Source: Planctomycetaceae bacterium | GTDB taxonomy: Bacteria; Planctomycetota; Planctomycetia; Pirellulales; Pirellulaceae | Assembly: GCA_002862205.1 (NCBI GenBank) | Contig: PKCN01000020.1 | Coordinates: forward strand, 25,029 to 89,028 | DNA length: 64,000 nt | Direction: 5' to 3' | In this document: one piece after another, positions 16,571 to 25,115 of the stretch | Position numbering within the stretch: the stretch's first letter is position 1 | Layout of the letters: each line of letters opens with the position of its first letter | Notes under the pieces: model-generated | Told to the model about the DNA's origin: nothing | The model's input: only the letters and a program-made list of their open reading frames with translations | The model's database searches: none | Translations under genes and position numbers: made by a program

Positions 16571-19255
16571 TTGGCTGAAGCAGAAGACACAGAAGACACA
16601 GAAGACGAGGTGAAGAGCAAACCGGTCGGGCGTCGTGATTTGGTCACGATAGGCTTGTTGTTAGGTGCTGCGCTGGCGTCGGTTGGTGGCTTTGCGATTC
16701 TTTTTTCGATGTGGTGGACGACGGACGTTACTGAGCCTGAATCGTTATTGCGTTTGGCATCACGCGAGTTCGTGGACGGTCGCCCGATCGTGGCAGGAAA
16801 GCTTGCTGAACTTGCCGAGTTGGAGTCAGCTGATTCCCCCATCGAACCTCGTGAAATGCCGCTGGACACGTCAGACGAGGATCTTGACGCACAGCGTTTG
16901 CGTGAAGCTGCCGATGATCAGGTGCGACTTGAGCGATTGGATCTGATTCGTTTGCGAGATTTTCTCATCGGTGTGGGAAAGGCATACGAGGCTAAACGCG
17001 CCCCAATGGATCGGGAAAAACGGCAGCTGTACTTTGCTGCTGTGCCCTACTTGGAACTGACTCGAGACCATGGTTTTCCTCAGGGGCGGCGCACGCAGGG
17101 GTATCAAACACTCGGCGAGGCCTACTTTCATTTGGGACGTTTTGATGATGCGGTCATCAACTTGAACCAGGCGATTGAAAATGAGCCGCTGCTCAGACGC
17201 CAACTCTTGCCGATGATTGCCGAATCACAATACCGTGCGAGAAAAGATCAAAAAGATGATGCGTTAGCCAGCGTTGATGAGTATCTGGCTGATCCAGCGT
17301 TGACCGCTGCGGCAAGAAAGGTTGTTGGAATTTTGCGTATCAAGATCTTGATGGAACTGGGGCTTTGGGATGAGTTGAAAGACGCCTTAGAGGAGCATCA
17401 GAATCGACAAGAAGAAGGTGATGTATTGAAGAATCGTGCAATCTTTCTGCGCACGGTTTCGAATATCAAAAAGATCACTTCTGAGTCCAGTTTGCAGACC
17501 AAGAATGATGAGAATGATGAGGATGATCGCAAGAGAATAAAAGTGGACCTGGCAAGTGCGTTGCAGGTTCTTAATGCATTGAACCAGAAGTCAGAAAAAT
17601 CGAGTGAGATAGGGTTGTGGATTGGGCGTGTCAAATTGATGCAAGGAGATGTCACGGGAGCCACCAATGCGTTTCATAGTGTGATGCGCAAAGACCAAGC
17701 ATCAAGTGCAGCACGGATTGGTGCTGCTGAGATCCTCGGTGGGCTTCAGGAAATTGAGTTGTTGGCCCAGAGCACGGATGGTGAGCAGGCAGTACAGGCC
17801 ATTCGCTATCTGATGAATGAAATTGGCAGCCGTGAAGGATTTGACCACGAGTTGGTTTCCTTTCGCGAATTTAACACAAGAATGAGTCAGGCTCTCAATC
17901 AGTTGCGGCAGGCAGGCGAGTACCAGGCTGCCATTGATGCAGCACGCAGCTTGCCACCTGTGTTCGATCTCGGTGAAGCGTTGGTTCAGGAGGGCAAAGG
18001 TTATCAGGCTTGGGCTGAACAGACATTGCAGGACGGGGCCGATTTTAATGGCCAGGTGTCCGATACAATTGCGGAGGTAGTGCGACAGCGATACCGTGCT
18101 GCTGGAGATGCGTTTGCGGAGGCGGCACAGCTGCGATTCAACAGCGAAGAATATATCCCGACTCTCTGGTCAGCCATTGATGCCTATCAAAATGGCAACC
18201 ATTTTTCCCAAAGCATACGGCTTCTCGAACCCTATCTTCAGCAGGAGGACAAAAGCCGTCAGTCACAGGGTTTGATCGCTTATGGAAAAGCGCTCCTGGC
18301 AGTTGGCAAGCCTGCGGAAGCCATCAATGCATTTGAGCAGTGCATTTACGAATACCAAAAAGATCCTCTGCGATATTCTGCCCGCTACTACGGTGCTTTG
18401 GCCTATGCGGAGTCAGGCGATATCGATACTGCGCGTCAGCTATTGCGACAAAATGTAGATAGTGAGGGCCGAGATCTGGATGATCAAACTCCTGATCTTA
18501 AACCTGAGAGCGCAGAGTGGCAGGACTCATTGTTTGCTCTTGGATCGCTGCTTTATGAACTGGGTTACCGAAATTATCTCGAGGCAGAACAGGCCGATGC
18601 GGTAAAGCGGTTGGAGTTGTTGCGTGAGAATCAGCCCATCCTGGAGTCTGCGATTCGTCGATTGGAAGTCGCTGACCAGCGCTGGTGGGATGAACATGAT
18701 GATGCCCGGTCAAAGCAGAACGCCTACTTTACCGCGCGGACGCATGTGATGGCTTCTGAATTGCCTCGCATGGAAGCCACATTGCCTGATACTCTGAGTG
18801 CGGCACAAAGAGCATCACTCAGGGAAGCGGAGGTGCATTTACAAAAGGCTTTGGTGGGCTTTCGGCGATTGGGACAGTATCTTGCAACGCTTGACGAAGA
18901 AAAAGATTTATCCAAAACAGATCAAGCAATGCAGCGAAACTGCATGATATTTGAGGCTGATGTTTTGAAGAGTATGAATAAGTATCGGGAGGCTGCTGAT
19001 GTCTATCGAACCATCGAATCTTTGTACATCGGGCAACCCGCTGCGATCGAAGCTATCGTTGGTCGAGCGACTTGCGCGAGGCAATTAGGGAATGATCGTG
19101 AATTCGAAATTTTGCTCCGTCAAGCAAGTGAAATGTTGAAACAAATCCCTGTCGAGTCAGATCCCGAATTTGCGGAAACGACACGGTACGACCGAGAGGG
19201 ATGGCAGCAGTTGTTGGACTGGATTATCCAGGATTTTGATAAGCAGAAGGCGTGA
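16571..19255 (+). CDS. membrane-anchored TPR-rich protein at the head of the flagellar cluster
   Basis: An 894-residue protein with a short acidic N-tail (EDTEDTEDE, from a nine-base repeat), one transmembrane helix at about 23-49 and a long helical-repeat region consistent with many TPR units (for example GEAYFHLGRFDDAVINLNQAIENEP and IAYGKALLAVGKPAEAINAFEQ). The bulk is probably periplasmic. The start is TTG at 16571; GGGAGG nine bases before it decides this choice. The next gene starts 19 bases after the stop, so it appears cotranscribed with the flagellar genes. TPR proteins often scaffold large assemblies; a flagellar role is inferred from position only. Confidence 0.8.
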   Translation: MAEAEDTEDTEDEVKSKPVGRRDLVTIGLLLGAALASVGGFAILFSMWWTTDVTEPESLLRLASREFVDGRPIVAGKLAELAELESADSPIEPREMPLDTSDEDLDAQRLREAADDQVRLERLDLIRLRDFLIGVGKAYEAKRAPMDREKRQLYFAAVPYLELTRDHGFPQGRRTQGYQTLGEAYFHLGRFDDAVINLNQAIENEPLLRRQLLPMIAESQYRARKDQKDDALASVDEYLADPALTAAARKVVGILRIKILMELGLWDELKDALEEHQNRQEEGDVLKNRAIFLRTVSNIKKITSESSLQTKNDENDEDDRKRIKVDLASALQVLNALNQKSEKSSEIGLWIGRVKLMQGDVTGATNAFHSVMRKDQASSAARIGAAEILGGLQEIELLAQSTDGEQAVQAIRYLMNEIGSREGFDHELVSFREFNTRMSQALNQLRQAGEYQAAIDAARSLPPVFDLGEALVQEGKGYQAWAEQTLQDGADFNGQVSDTIAEVVRQRYRAAGDAFAEAAQLRFNSEEYIPTLWSAIDAYQNGNHFSQSIRLLEPYLQQEDKSRQSQGLIAYGKALLAVGKPAEAINAFEQCIYEYQKDPLRYSARYYGALAYAESGDIDTARQLLRQNVDSEGRDLDDQTPDLKPESAEWQDSLFALGSLLYELGYRNYLEAEQADAVKRLELLRENQPILESAIRRLEVADQRWWDEHDDARSKQNAYFTARTHVMASELPRMEATLPDTLSAAQRASLREAEVHLQKALVGFRRLGQYLATLDEEKDLSKTDQAMQRNCMIFEADVLKSMNKYREAADVYRTIESLYIGQPAAIEAIVGRATCARQLGNDREFEILLRQASEMLKQIPVESDPEFAETTRYDREGWQQLLDWIIQDFDKQKA

Positions 19256-19274
19256 GCAGGCGAGGATATCAATC

Positions 19275-19724
19275 ATGAACGGAAAACAAGTTGCTGCCTT
19301 AATTGGACAAAGGTGGGAGATTCTCAATCGCCTGCTCGGTATCAGCCGTTTGCAAATGGCGGCCATCGAGCAGGGACAGATGAGTGACTTGATGCGTCTG
19401 CTATCGGAAAAACAGCAGCCGTTGAATCAGCTCATTGAACTCGGTGATCAAATTGGGGCAGCCAATGAAGATCGTTCACGAGAGCGGCATTGGGATAGCG
19501 ATGATGTTCGAGAGCGGTGCAGGGAGCAGCAGGCTGAGTGTGAGAAAATGAATCTCGAACTTTTGGCCATTGAAGCAGCATGCGAGTCCAAATTAAGCCA
19601 TAACCGTGACGAACTACGCCAACGACTGGAACGTGTTGACTCCGGATGGCAAGCCGTCTCGGGGTATGCTGATCACTCAGTCAAAAGCACCACCGGTGGA
19701 TCCCTCGATCTGTCCAGTGACTGA
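19275..19724 (+). CDS. FlgN-like putative flagellar chaperone
   Basis: A 149-residue, almost wholly helical protein. Its pattern (aromatic/Leu heptads, EQGQMSDLMRLLSEKQQPLNQLIELG in the first half) resembles FlgN, the export chaperone for hook-associated proteins, but similarity is by overall character only. I use the ATG at 19275; the open frame to 19170 overlaps the previous gene. The stop TGA at 19722 falls inside a 16-base tandem repeat, so repeat copy number could alter the C-terminus. Its place between the TPR gene and flgB supports a flagellar role. It could instead be an unrelated coiled-coil protein. Confidence 0.6.
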   Translation: MNGKQVAALIGQRWEILNRLLGISRLQMAAIEQGQMSDLMRLLSEKQQPLNQLIELGDQIGAANEDRSRERHWDSDDVRERCREQQAECEKMNLELLAIEAACESKLSHNRDELRQRLERVDSGWQAVSGYADHSVKSTTGGSLDLSSD

Positions 19725-19779
19725 TCTGTCCAGTGACTGATCTGTCCAGAGACTGATCTGTCCAGAGACTGATCTGTCC
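19707..19779. repeat. 16-base tandem repeat across a stop codon
   Basis: Four full copies and one partial copy of GATCTGTCCAGTGACT (the last two full copies read CAGAGACT). The first copy supplies the end of the FlgN-like gene, including its TGA. The unit is not a multiple of three, so copy-number change downstream of the stop is silent, but loss of the first copy would extend the frame. Confidence 0.95.
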
Positions 19780-19859
19780 GGGAATTGGCTGCTTGGACTC
19801 AATCCTGTGCACGCCATGTTTGGTAGGGTTCCTGCCCTGTCTGTTAGAGGTGCCCCCAA

Positions 19860-19891
19860 GTGTTCCGGACAGAGCGTGTTCCGGACAGAGC
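19860..19891. repeat. two 16-base direct repeats containing GGACAG
   Basis: GTGTTCCGGACAGAGC occurs twice back to back. Its core GGACAG is the reverse complement of the CTGTCC in the repeat block 80 bases upstream, so the two blocks can pair with each other in RNA or single-stranded DNA. The region 19725-20035 has no convincing gene besides these repeats. Confidence 0.9.
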
Positions 19892-20035
19892 AACTGCTCT
19901 GGGTGCGTGCGAAAGGGCAATGCTAGCAGACGCGATTTTACTGAATCCGTCTTGCATCGCGCAACAGCTTGCTGCTATGCACTTTGGTTGTGTCTTTCAT
20001 TTTGACCGCTGCACCGAACACATCGGGAGCGTACC

Positions 20036-20458
20036 ATGCCCAATCATTGGATCGATCCAAGCCAGTGCCAATCTTTAGCCGTTCTTGTGGAATCGGTGAC
20101 GGCACCTCTTTTAATTGAACATCAGGCGGCGATTTGCCTTGAACTGGACATTGATACTTCATTTGAAGTGCCAGCTGATTCAGAGCGGACGGTTGACCTC
20201 CTGCAGGCGTTGGTCAACCAGTCACTCTCAGAAATGCCCGAGGGAGGTGATTTGACGATCACTGCGTGTGAGACGGCACAGGGACTCGAGTTGGAACTTG
20301 CTGACACGGGCTGTGACATCGAAAATCGTCTGCAACGTATTCCCATTGCGGCAGCCGCTCTGGGAGTAGAATTGGTCTGGCAGAACTGTCCTCAGGGTGG
20401 GGCAGCAGTCACAATGACATTTCATCGACAAAGCGGTACTGGTCGCATTGCAGCATGA
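20036..20458 (+). CDS. stand-alone degenerate GHKL (histidine-kinase-like) ATPase domain protein
   Basis: A 140-residue protein that looks like the ATPase half of a sensor kinase without a phosphoacceptor domain. The N-box region is recognisable (LLQALVNQSLSEMPEGGDLTI, about 54-74) and a G1-like DTGCDI follows near 90, but the lid with its F-box and the GxGLG G2 motif are missing: the chain runs straight to the last strand (QGGAAVTMTF). ATP turnover is therefore doubtful. It sits 28 bases before flgB, so it is probably part of the flagellar transcript, perhaps as a partner-switch regulator. The acceptor-domain kinase is not in the window. Confidence 0.7.
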   Translation: MPNHWIDPSQCQSLAVLVESVTAPLLIEHQAAICLELDIDTSFEVPADSERTVDLLQALVNQSLSEMPEGGDLTITACETAQGLELELADTGCDIENRLQRIPIAAAALGVELVWQNCPQGGAAVTMTFHRQSGTGRIAA

Positions 20459-20486
20459 ACAACGGCTTATTGGGGAGACCCATTTG

Positions 20487-20885
20487 ATGTTTGGTATTTT
20501 CAACACAACAACGATTCCAGCGTTGGAGCAGACGTTAAGTTTTGCCCAGAAACGTCATGAACTACTTGCTGGAAATCTGGCGAACCTTGATACCCCAGGC
20601 TACCGGGCGAAAGATCTCGATGTTGGCGATTTTCAAAATGCACTTGCAGAGTCAATTGACACGCATCAGAAGGCGATCGATTCGGGGCAACCACTTACAA
20701 GGGATGACATTCGATCGGGTCCGCGAGACGCGATGGAGCAGGTAGTTTATCACGATCAGAGCGATGTATCACTGGAACAACAGGTTTCAGAAGTGGCAAA
20801 GAACGAACACATGCATGCTTTGGCAATCACAACGATGCGAAGTCAGTTTGCTTTATTAAGAGCCGCAATCACTGAACGTGCGTAG
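20487..20885 (+). CDS. flgB: flagellar basal-body rod protein FlgB
   Basis: A 132-residue proximal rod subunit. It has the rod/hook family N-terminal helix with LAGNLANLDTPGYRAKD and a C-terminal helix ending MRSQFALLRAAITERA, the two parts that pack as a coiled coil in the rod. The ATG at 20487 has GGGGAGA upstream and gives the standard MFGIFNTTTIPALEQ start; the open frame to 20448 overlaps the previous gene. Exported through the flagellar type III apparatus. flgC follows after 67 bases. Confidence 0.95.
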   Translation: MFGIFNTTTIPALEQTLSFAQKRHELLAGNLANLDTPGYRAKDLDVGDFQNALAESIDTHQKAIDSGQPLTRDDIRSGPRDAMEQVVYHDQSDVSLEQQVSEVAKNEHMHALAITTMRSQFALLRAAITERA

Positions 20886-20952
20886 GGTTTTGAAATCTGG
20901 ACGAGCGTGTCGGCTTGCCTGACATGTCGTGTAGGAACGAACAGGAAAGATC

Positions 20953-21372
20953 ATGTTACGAGCACTTGATATAAGTACATCTGCCCTTGTGGCAGAACGA
21001 ACTCGATTGAATGCGGTGGCAGGGAACATTGCGAATATCTCGACGCTCAAAAATGAAAAGGGTGAGGCAGAGCCTTATCGAGCACGAGAAGTCGTGTTTC
21101 AGGTAGATGATGAAATTTCCACGCAAGGTGCTTCGGGTGTGAAGGTGGAAGAGATTCGGTCGAGTGATGCCGAGCCGCTGTACCGTTACCAGCCCCAACA
21201 TCCATTGGCAATCAAAGATGGCAAATGGAAGGGATATGTCGCCTACCCGAATATTGACCTTACGACACAGATGGTAGATGCCCTCGAATCGACACGAGCC
21301 TACGAGGCAAATGTTGGTGTGATGGAGATTACAAAAAATCTGAGTCGCGAAACGTTGACAATCTTGGCTTAG
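20953..21372 (+). CDS. flgC: flagellar basal-body rod protein FlgC
   Basis: A 139-residue proximal rod subunit. The N-terminal motif RLNAVAGNIANISTLKNEKGEAEPYRA is close to the FlgC consensus, and the C-terminus (YPNIDLTTQMVDALESTRAYEANVGVM) is diagnostic. AGGAAAG precedes the ATG. It polymerises with FlgB and FliE on the MS ring. Gene order flgB-flgC-fliE is the usual one. Confidence 0.97.
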   Translation: MLRALDISTSALVAERTRLNAVAGNIANISTLKNEKGEAEPYRAREVVFQVDDEISTQGASGVKVEEIRSSDAEPLYRYQPQHPLAIKDGKWKGYVAYPNIDLTTQMVDALESTRAYEANVGVMEITKNLSRETLTILA

Positions 21373-21495
21373 TCGTGGAAAGCCTGCTGTGTGGGGCCCC
21401 TGCCCTGCTCCGCCTTGGTGCGTCGTACTGCGGCATGCAGTCAACCTTTAACACTTTGAAGAATGAATTTGGCACGGGCTAAATCGACCTGAATC

Positions 21496-21813
21496 ATGCG
21501 ACCTATTAACGGAATCCAACCGCCACTTCGTCTCGAGCCACTCAACGGTGGTGCAGCTGCAAAATCGGGAAAGGTGGATTTTCAATCCGGGATCGATGAA
21601 TTCGCCAAAGTGCTCACCAATGAAGTCAATGATGTCAATTCGATGCAGATTGATGCCAATGATATGGTTCATTCACTGTTGACTGGCGGTGATGTTAATG
21701 AGGCTGAGGTGCTGACTGCGGTGCAGAAAGCGGATCTTGCGTTTCGCATGCTATTGCAGGTACGTAATAAGCTGGTTGAGGCGTATCGGGAAGTCCAGCA
21801 AATTCAAATCTGA
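21496..21813 (+). CDS. fliE: flagellar hook-basal body complex protein FliE
   Basis: A 105-residue FliE, the adaptor between the MS ring and the rod. After a variable N-terminus, the conserved half reads NDVNSMQIDANDMVHSLLTGG, then NEAEVLTAVQKADLAFRMLLQVRNKLVEAYREV, as in the family. A 123-base gap separates it from flgC. The start ATG at 21496 is the only good one. Confidence 0.95.
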   Translation: MRPINGIQPPLRLEPLNGGAAAKSGKVDFQSGIDEFAKVLTNEVNDVNSMQIDANDMVHSLLTGGDVNEAEVLTAVQKADLAFRMLLQVRNKLVEAYREVQQIQI

Positions 21814-21893
21814 CTCCATCGCTCTTTGCTTCTCAATGAATTTGACCACTTGAGCATCCAATTCACTTCCATTGCGGCACCATCTGAACATTC

Positions 21894-23525
21894 ATGAATT
21901 TTCTGAGACAATCAACTGATCAGGCGCGGCAGGTGTTTTTATCAATGCCGATGCAGTCGCGCGTTATAGCGGCGATGTTGGTCGCAGTGATCGCGATTGG
22001 TCTGGCATTTCTGGTTCGTGGTTCTGATACAAAATCCACGGAGTACCTGTTTGGTGGTCGCTCAATGGGCGAGCAGGAGATGGATTCCATCGAGGTCGCC
22101 TTGAGTGCAGCGGGTTTGAATGAATGGGAACGGGAAGGACGTCGGATCAAGGTCCCCAAGGAGTCCAAGTCTGCTTATTTGGCTGCGTTGGGAGATGCGA
22201 CCAGTTTGCCGATCGCCTTGAGGACAGAGGTCGATCAGGCCATCAAGTCGAGCAGCCCTTTTGACTCTTCTGATTTGAGGCACGCGCGTGAGATGCATGC
22301 CAAGGAGAAGGATCTCGGGAATAAAATCTCCGCCTTTCCAGATGTCCGCTGGGCCAGTGTCGAATACGATCGTGGGGAACGTATTGGGTTGTCACGCGTC
22401 GTAGCACAATCCGCAAGCGTGATGGTGCAACCAGAAGGCGGTCGTGCCCTGTCACGTCAACGGATCATTGCAATTCAGGAATTGATACGTGGTTCCTACG
22501 CTAGCATGGCGACCGATGATGTTGTTGTTATTGATACCAATAGTACGACAGTCAGCGTGGGTGTTGAAGACGAAGATCCGCTGCTCACGAAGCAACGTGA
22601 GGCTGAAAAGCACATTGAGTACAAACTGCGGAAACTACTGGTCGAATATCCAGCCCAGATTGCAGTTTTTGCCGAGATTGATCCGACGATGGACTCTGAA
22701 TTGGCATCGTTGAAATTCGATCCAGAGCCGACCAATCTGAGGAACAGCTCCAAGAAAATTGAAACCACACGGAATCAACAAGTCGCAAGTGGTGTCCCCG
22801 GTGCGGATCCCAATGCAATTGGTAATCGAGCCCAAAGCATTGGCAAAGAAATGGAAGTCCTGAACACGACTGAGGATGAACGGGACACCAGCGGAGTGGC
22901 GGGGCAACAGTTTGAGAGTTCAAAGTTAGCGGATTTGCAGGTCAAGACGATTCGGGTTTCGATCATGTTGCCAACCAGCTACTACGAACAACTCAACCAA
23001 AAGAATGTTCAAACAAGTGATCCGACAAAAAAGAAAGAGGACATTGTGCTTGATGATGCGACCTTGGAGAGTTTGCGAGTCAAGACAGAGAAAAAGATTC
23101 AGGAAATCGTCAGTCCTCTATTACCTCAGGTTGCAGCCGGAGCTGATCCTGTTTCGCTGGTGACGGTGCGCGACGCTCCTAATTTGCAGGTTGCTGCGAC
23201 AACAGAAGAGCTGGCAACCAGCCAGACTTTGACGTGGTTGGCTGACTCCTGGCAAACATTGGCGCTGATATTTTTGGGACTCGTTGCCCTGCTCGTCGCT
23301 CGTTCAGCGGCGAAATCCACGGGGAATGCCACACCACCGGATTTTCAAGAGGGTTTCGGCCTGGAAATGCCACGGCCGCCCCAGTCCGAGCAGGAACTGG
23401 AGGAAGAGTCAGAGCGGATGACAATCACCGGTGGATCTCTCAAAGACGAATTACTGCATCTGGTTGAGGACAATCCTGAGGTTGCAGCGAATGTGATTCG
23501 CGGGTGGGTTGGGGACGCCGCCTGA
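21894..23525 (+). CDS. fliF: flagellar MS-ring protein FliF
   Basis: A 543-residue MS-ring protein. Transmembrane helices lie near 24-42 (IAAMLVAVIAIGLAFLV) and about 447-465 (TLALIFLGLVALLVA), with ring-building motifs between them (YDRGERIGLSRVVAQSASVMVQPEGG). The cytoplasmic tail ends in DELLHLVEDNPEVAANVIRGWV, the FliG-binding element. The size is normal. A 240-base gap follows before fliG, unusual inside this tight cluster. Confidence 0.96.
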   Translation: MNFLRQSTDQARQVFLSMPMQSRVIAAMLVAVIAIGLAFLVRGSDTKSTEYLFGGRSMGEQEMDSIEVALSAAGLNEWEREGRRIKVPKESKSAYLAALGDATSLPIALRTEVDQAIKSSSPFDSSDLRHAREMHAKEKDLGNKISAFPDVRWASVEYDRGERIGLSRVVAQSASVMVQPEGGRALSRQRIIAIQELIRGSYASMATDDVVVIDTNSTTVSVGVEDEDPLLTKQREAEKHIEYKLRKLLVEYPAQIAVFAEIDPTMDSELASLKFDPEPTNLRNSSKKIETTRNQQVASGVPGADPNAIGNRAQSIGKEMEVLNTTEDERDTSGVAGQQFESSKLADLQVKTIRVSIMLPTSYYEQLNQKNVQTSDPTKKKEDIVLDDATLESLRVKTEKKIQEIVSPLLPQVAAGADPVSLVTVRDAPNLQVAATTEELATSQTLTWLADSWQTLALIFLGLVALLVARSAAKSTGNATPPDFQEGFGLEMPRPPQSEQELEEESERMTITGGSLKDELLHLVEDNPEVAANVIRGWVGDAA

Positions 23526-23548
23526 TCCGTGGCGGCACGGGTGAAATC

Positions 23549-23562
23549 GGTCCCATGGGACC
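23549..23562. promoter_or_regulatory. 14-base perfect palindrome in the fliF-fliG gap
   Basis: GGTCCCATGGGACC is a perfect inverted repeat 24 bases after the fliF stop, in the largest gap between the core flagellar genes. It could be an operator or a short stem. A weak TTGCTG-N17-TAGATT pair lies further down the same gap, before fliG, but is not strong enough to call separately. Confidence 0.35.
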
Positions 23563-23765
23563 TCCCTCCTGAATCTGGTTGATCAGGGTGTAAGAAATGC
23601 TCGGGATTTTCCTTCGTTGCATGCAGAAAACTGCAGTGAACTGATTTCCTCTTCCCATGTAAGCTCAAGTTCGACTACAAGAGTGACACTGAGGGCTGAT
23701 GGCAAAGGATTGCTGGCCTTTGGGGAACGATTTAGATTTTGCATGGCACGAGGGAGCGGCCCCAA

Positions 23766-25100
23766 ATGGCAAACGGATGGGACTCAGGATTAGAGCGCGA
23801 AGCGATGTTGCGTCGCGTTGCAATCGTACTGAGTAACCTGCCTGCGCCGGTTGCTGCTAATCTGCTTGGCGAGATCGATGCTGACACCAAGGTGGCTGTG
23901 CGACGCACAATGAGGTCACTGACAGATGTCGATCCACTCGAGCAGAAACGCGCTCTCCATGCTTTTAAAGTCTCCGTTCAGAAACCTGAGGCTTCACCTG
24001 ATAAGTTTCAGGCATCCAGCGATCGCAAGCCAGCTTCGCCAGCTGCAGAGCAGACGAAAGCACCAGGCAATGCTGGTTCGCGAGCCGTAAGGTCAAGTCC
24101 TGGCAACTCCGGGACAACTACTGTCGCCGATGCAGCCACTCAAGTGACGGATGATGAACATCCGTTGGCGTTTCTTGAACAGGTTGATGAGCAGGTCCTG
24201 GTTGACTTGTTGAAGATGGAGCGTCCACAGATCGTTGCCACTGTATTGGCATCGATCAGACCGGAACATGCAGCTCGTGTGCTTGCGAAGCATGGCAGCG
24301 GGTTGGAAGACATGCTCGGGCGAATAGGAAAGATCGAAGCAATTCCCTCGGCTTCGCTTGCAGAGCTGGCAGATCATTTTCGAAAATCGCTCGGCAAGCG
24401 GATCGTTGGTGCCAGTGATACATTGGGACGCCGAGCCTTGGATGCCATTCTGGCTGCGATGCCTGGGGAGCAAGATCAACACACTACTCTGCACCCTGAA
24501 AACAATCTGCACCCTGAAAACAATCGGCAGGCTGCTGCTAGAGCTCATTCATCCGAAGACAAAACACTTGACGAGTACCCCCAACGGCAGTCTGGTTTTC
24601 CATCTGCGGTAGCCGCAGCGGAAAATTTGAGTTCCAGACTGCGCATTGCTGAAGGAACTTCGCCACCGCACAGAGGCAATGCATCGCCCGACGCTGAGTT
24701 CGGGCATCGACACGGTAATGAAGCATCCCTGGTTTCTCGACATGCTGCGACGGATGCCGTTGTTTCGACACCGCCTGAATCTGCTAATCCAGTTGAGAAT
24801 CCAGTACGGTTCCCGTCCACAGACTCGATTCATCAGCACCTGCTGGAGCTGTCACCGCAGCATCTTTGTGAAACGCTTGGCAAGGTCCAAGCCAGAGTCG
24901 CAATGTTAGCCCTTTGTGGCCTTCCCAATCCGGTCACCTCGGCGGTGCTGGCGCTGCTTCCCAAGGCAGAATCACGGAAGGTGCGTGAAGCGATGAATTC
25001 GCTTGGTGCATTGCAATTGCGGGAGATTGATGAGGCGAAAGAAACTGTTGCCCACGCGTCGCTTGAAGTGGTCGACGCACCGATTCCCAATGCTGCCTGA
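23766..25100 (+). CDS. fliG: divergent, elongated flagellar switch protein FliG
   Basis: A 444-residue FliG-like protein; ordinary FliG is about 335. Three helical blocks are recognisable: an N-domain (about 9-70) that should bind FliF, a middle domain (about 131-232) with ERPQIVATVLASIRPEHAARVL in place of the usual EHPQ motif, and a C-domain (about 354-432) ending SLGALQLREIDEAKE like the FliG torque domain. They are joined by long low-complexity linkers (71-130 and 235-352). In an eye alignment of the torque helix, most charged residues known to matter in E. coli are replaced. ATG 23766 follows a GGAG; the frame reaches 23739. fliH follows after 15 bases. Confidence 0.82.
   Translation: MANGWDSGLEREAMLRRVAIVLSNLPAPVAANLLGEIDADTKVAVRRTMRSLTDVDPLEQKRALHAFKVSVQKPEASPDKFQASSDRKPASPAAEQTKAPGNAGSRAVRSSPGNSGTTTVADAATQVTDDEHPLAFLEQVDEQVLVDLLKMERPQIVATVLASIRPEHAARVLAKHGSGLEDMLGRIGKIEAIPSASLAELADHFRKSLGKRIVGASDTLGRRALDAILAAMPGEQDQHTTLHPENNLHPENNRQAAARAHSSEDKTLDEYPQRQSGFPSAVAAAENLSSRLRIAEGTSPPHRGNASPDAEFGHRHGNEASLVSRHAATDAVVSTPPESANPVENPVRFPSTDSIHQHLLELSPQHLCETLGKVQARVAMLALCGLPNPVTSAVLALLPKAESRKVREAMNSLGALQLREIDEAKETVAHASLEVVDAPIPNAA
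24489..24524 (+). repeat. 18-base in-frame duplication in the fliG linker
   Basis: CTGCACCCTGAAAACAAT is repeated twice without change, adding the six residues LHPENN a second time in the second linker of FliG. An identical nucleotide copy suggests a recent duplication in a tolerant region. Confidence 0.95.
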
Positions 25101-25115
25101 ATAGAGGTGTGATTC

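Noticed and set aside
19681..19920. Minus-strand frames through the 16-base repeats (DRSVTGQ-like peptide repeats)
   Set aside because: The peptide repetition comes only from the DNA repeat; no start signal or flanking coding character.
23700..23713. Sigma54-like TGGCAAAGGATTGC before fliG
   Set aside because: The GG and GC elements are nine bases apart instead of ten, and the -24 box is incomplete. Not supported as a sigma54 promoter.
23766..25100. Idea that fliG is a pseudogene
   Set aside because: The frame is intact over 444 codons, has a ribosome site and retains all three domains; divergence rather than decay.
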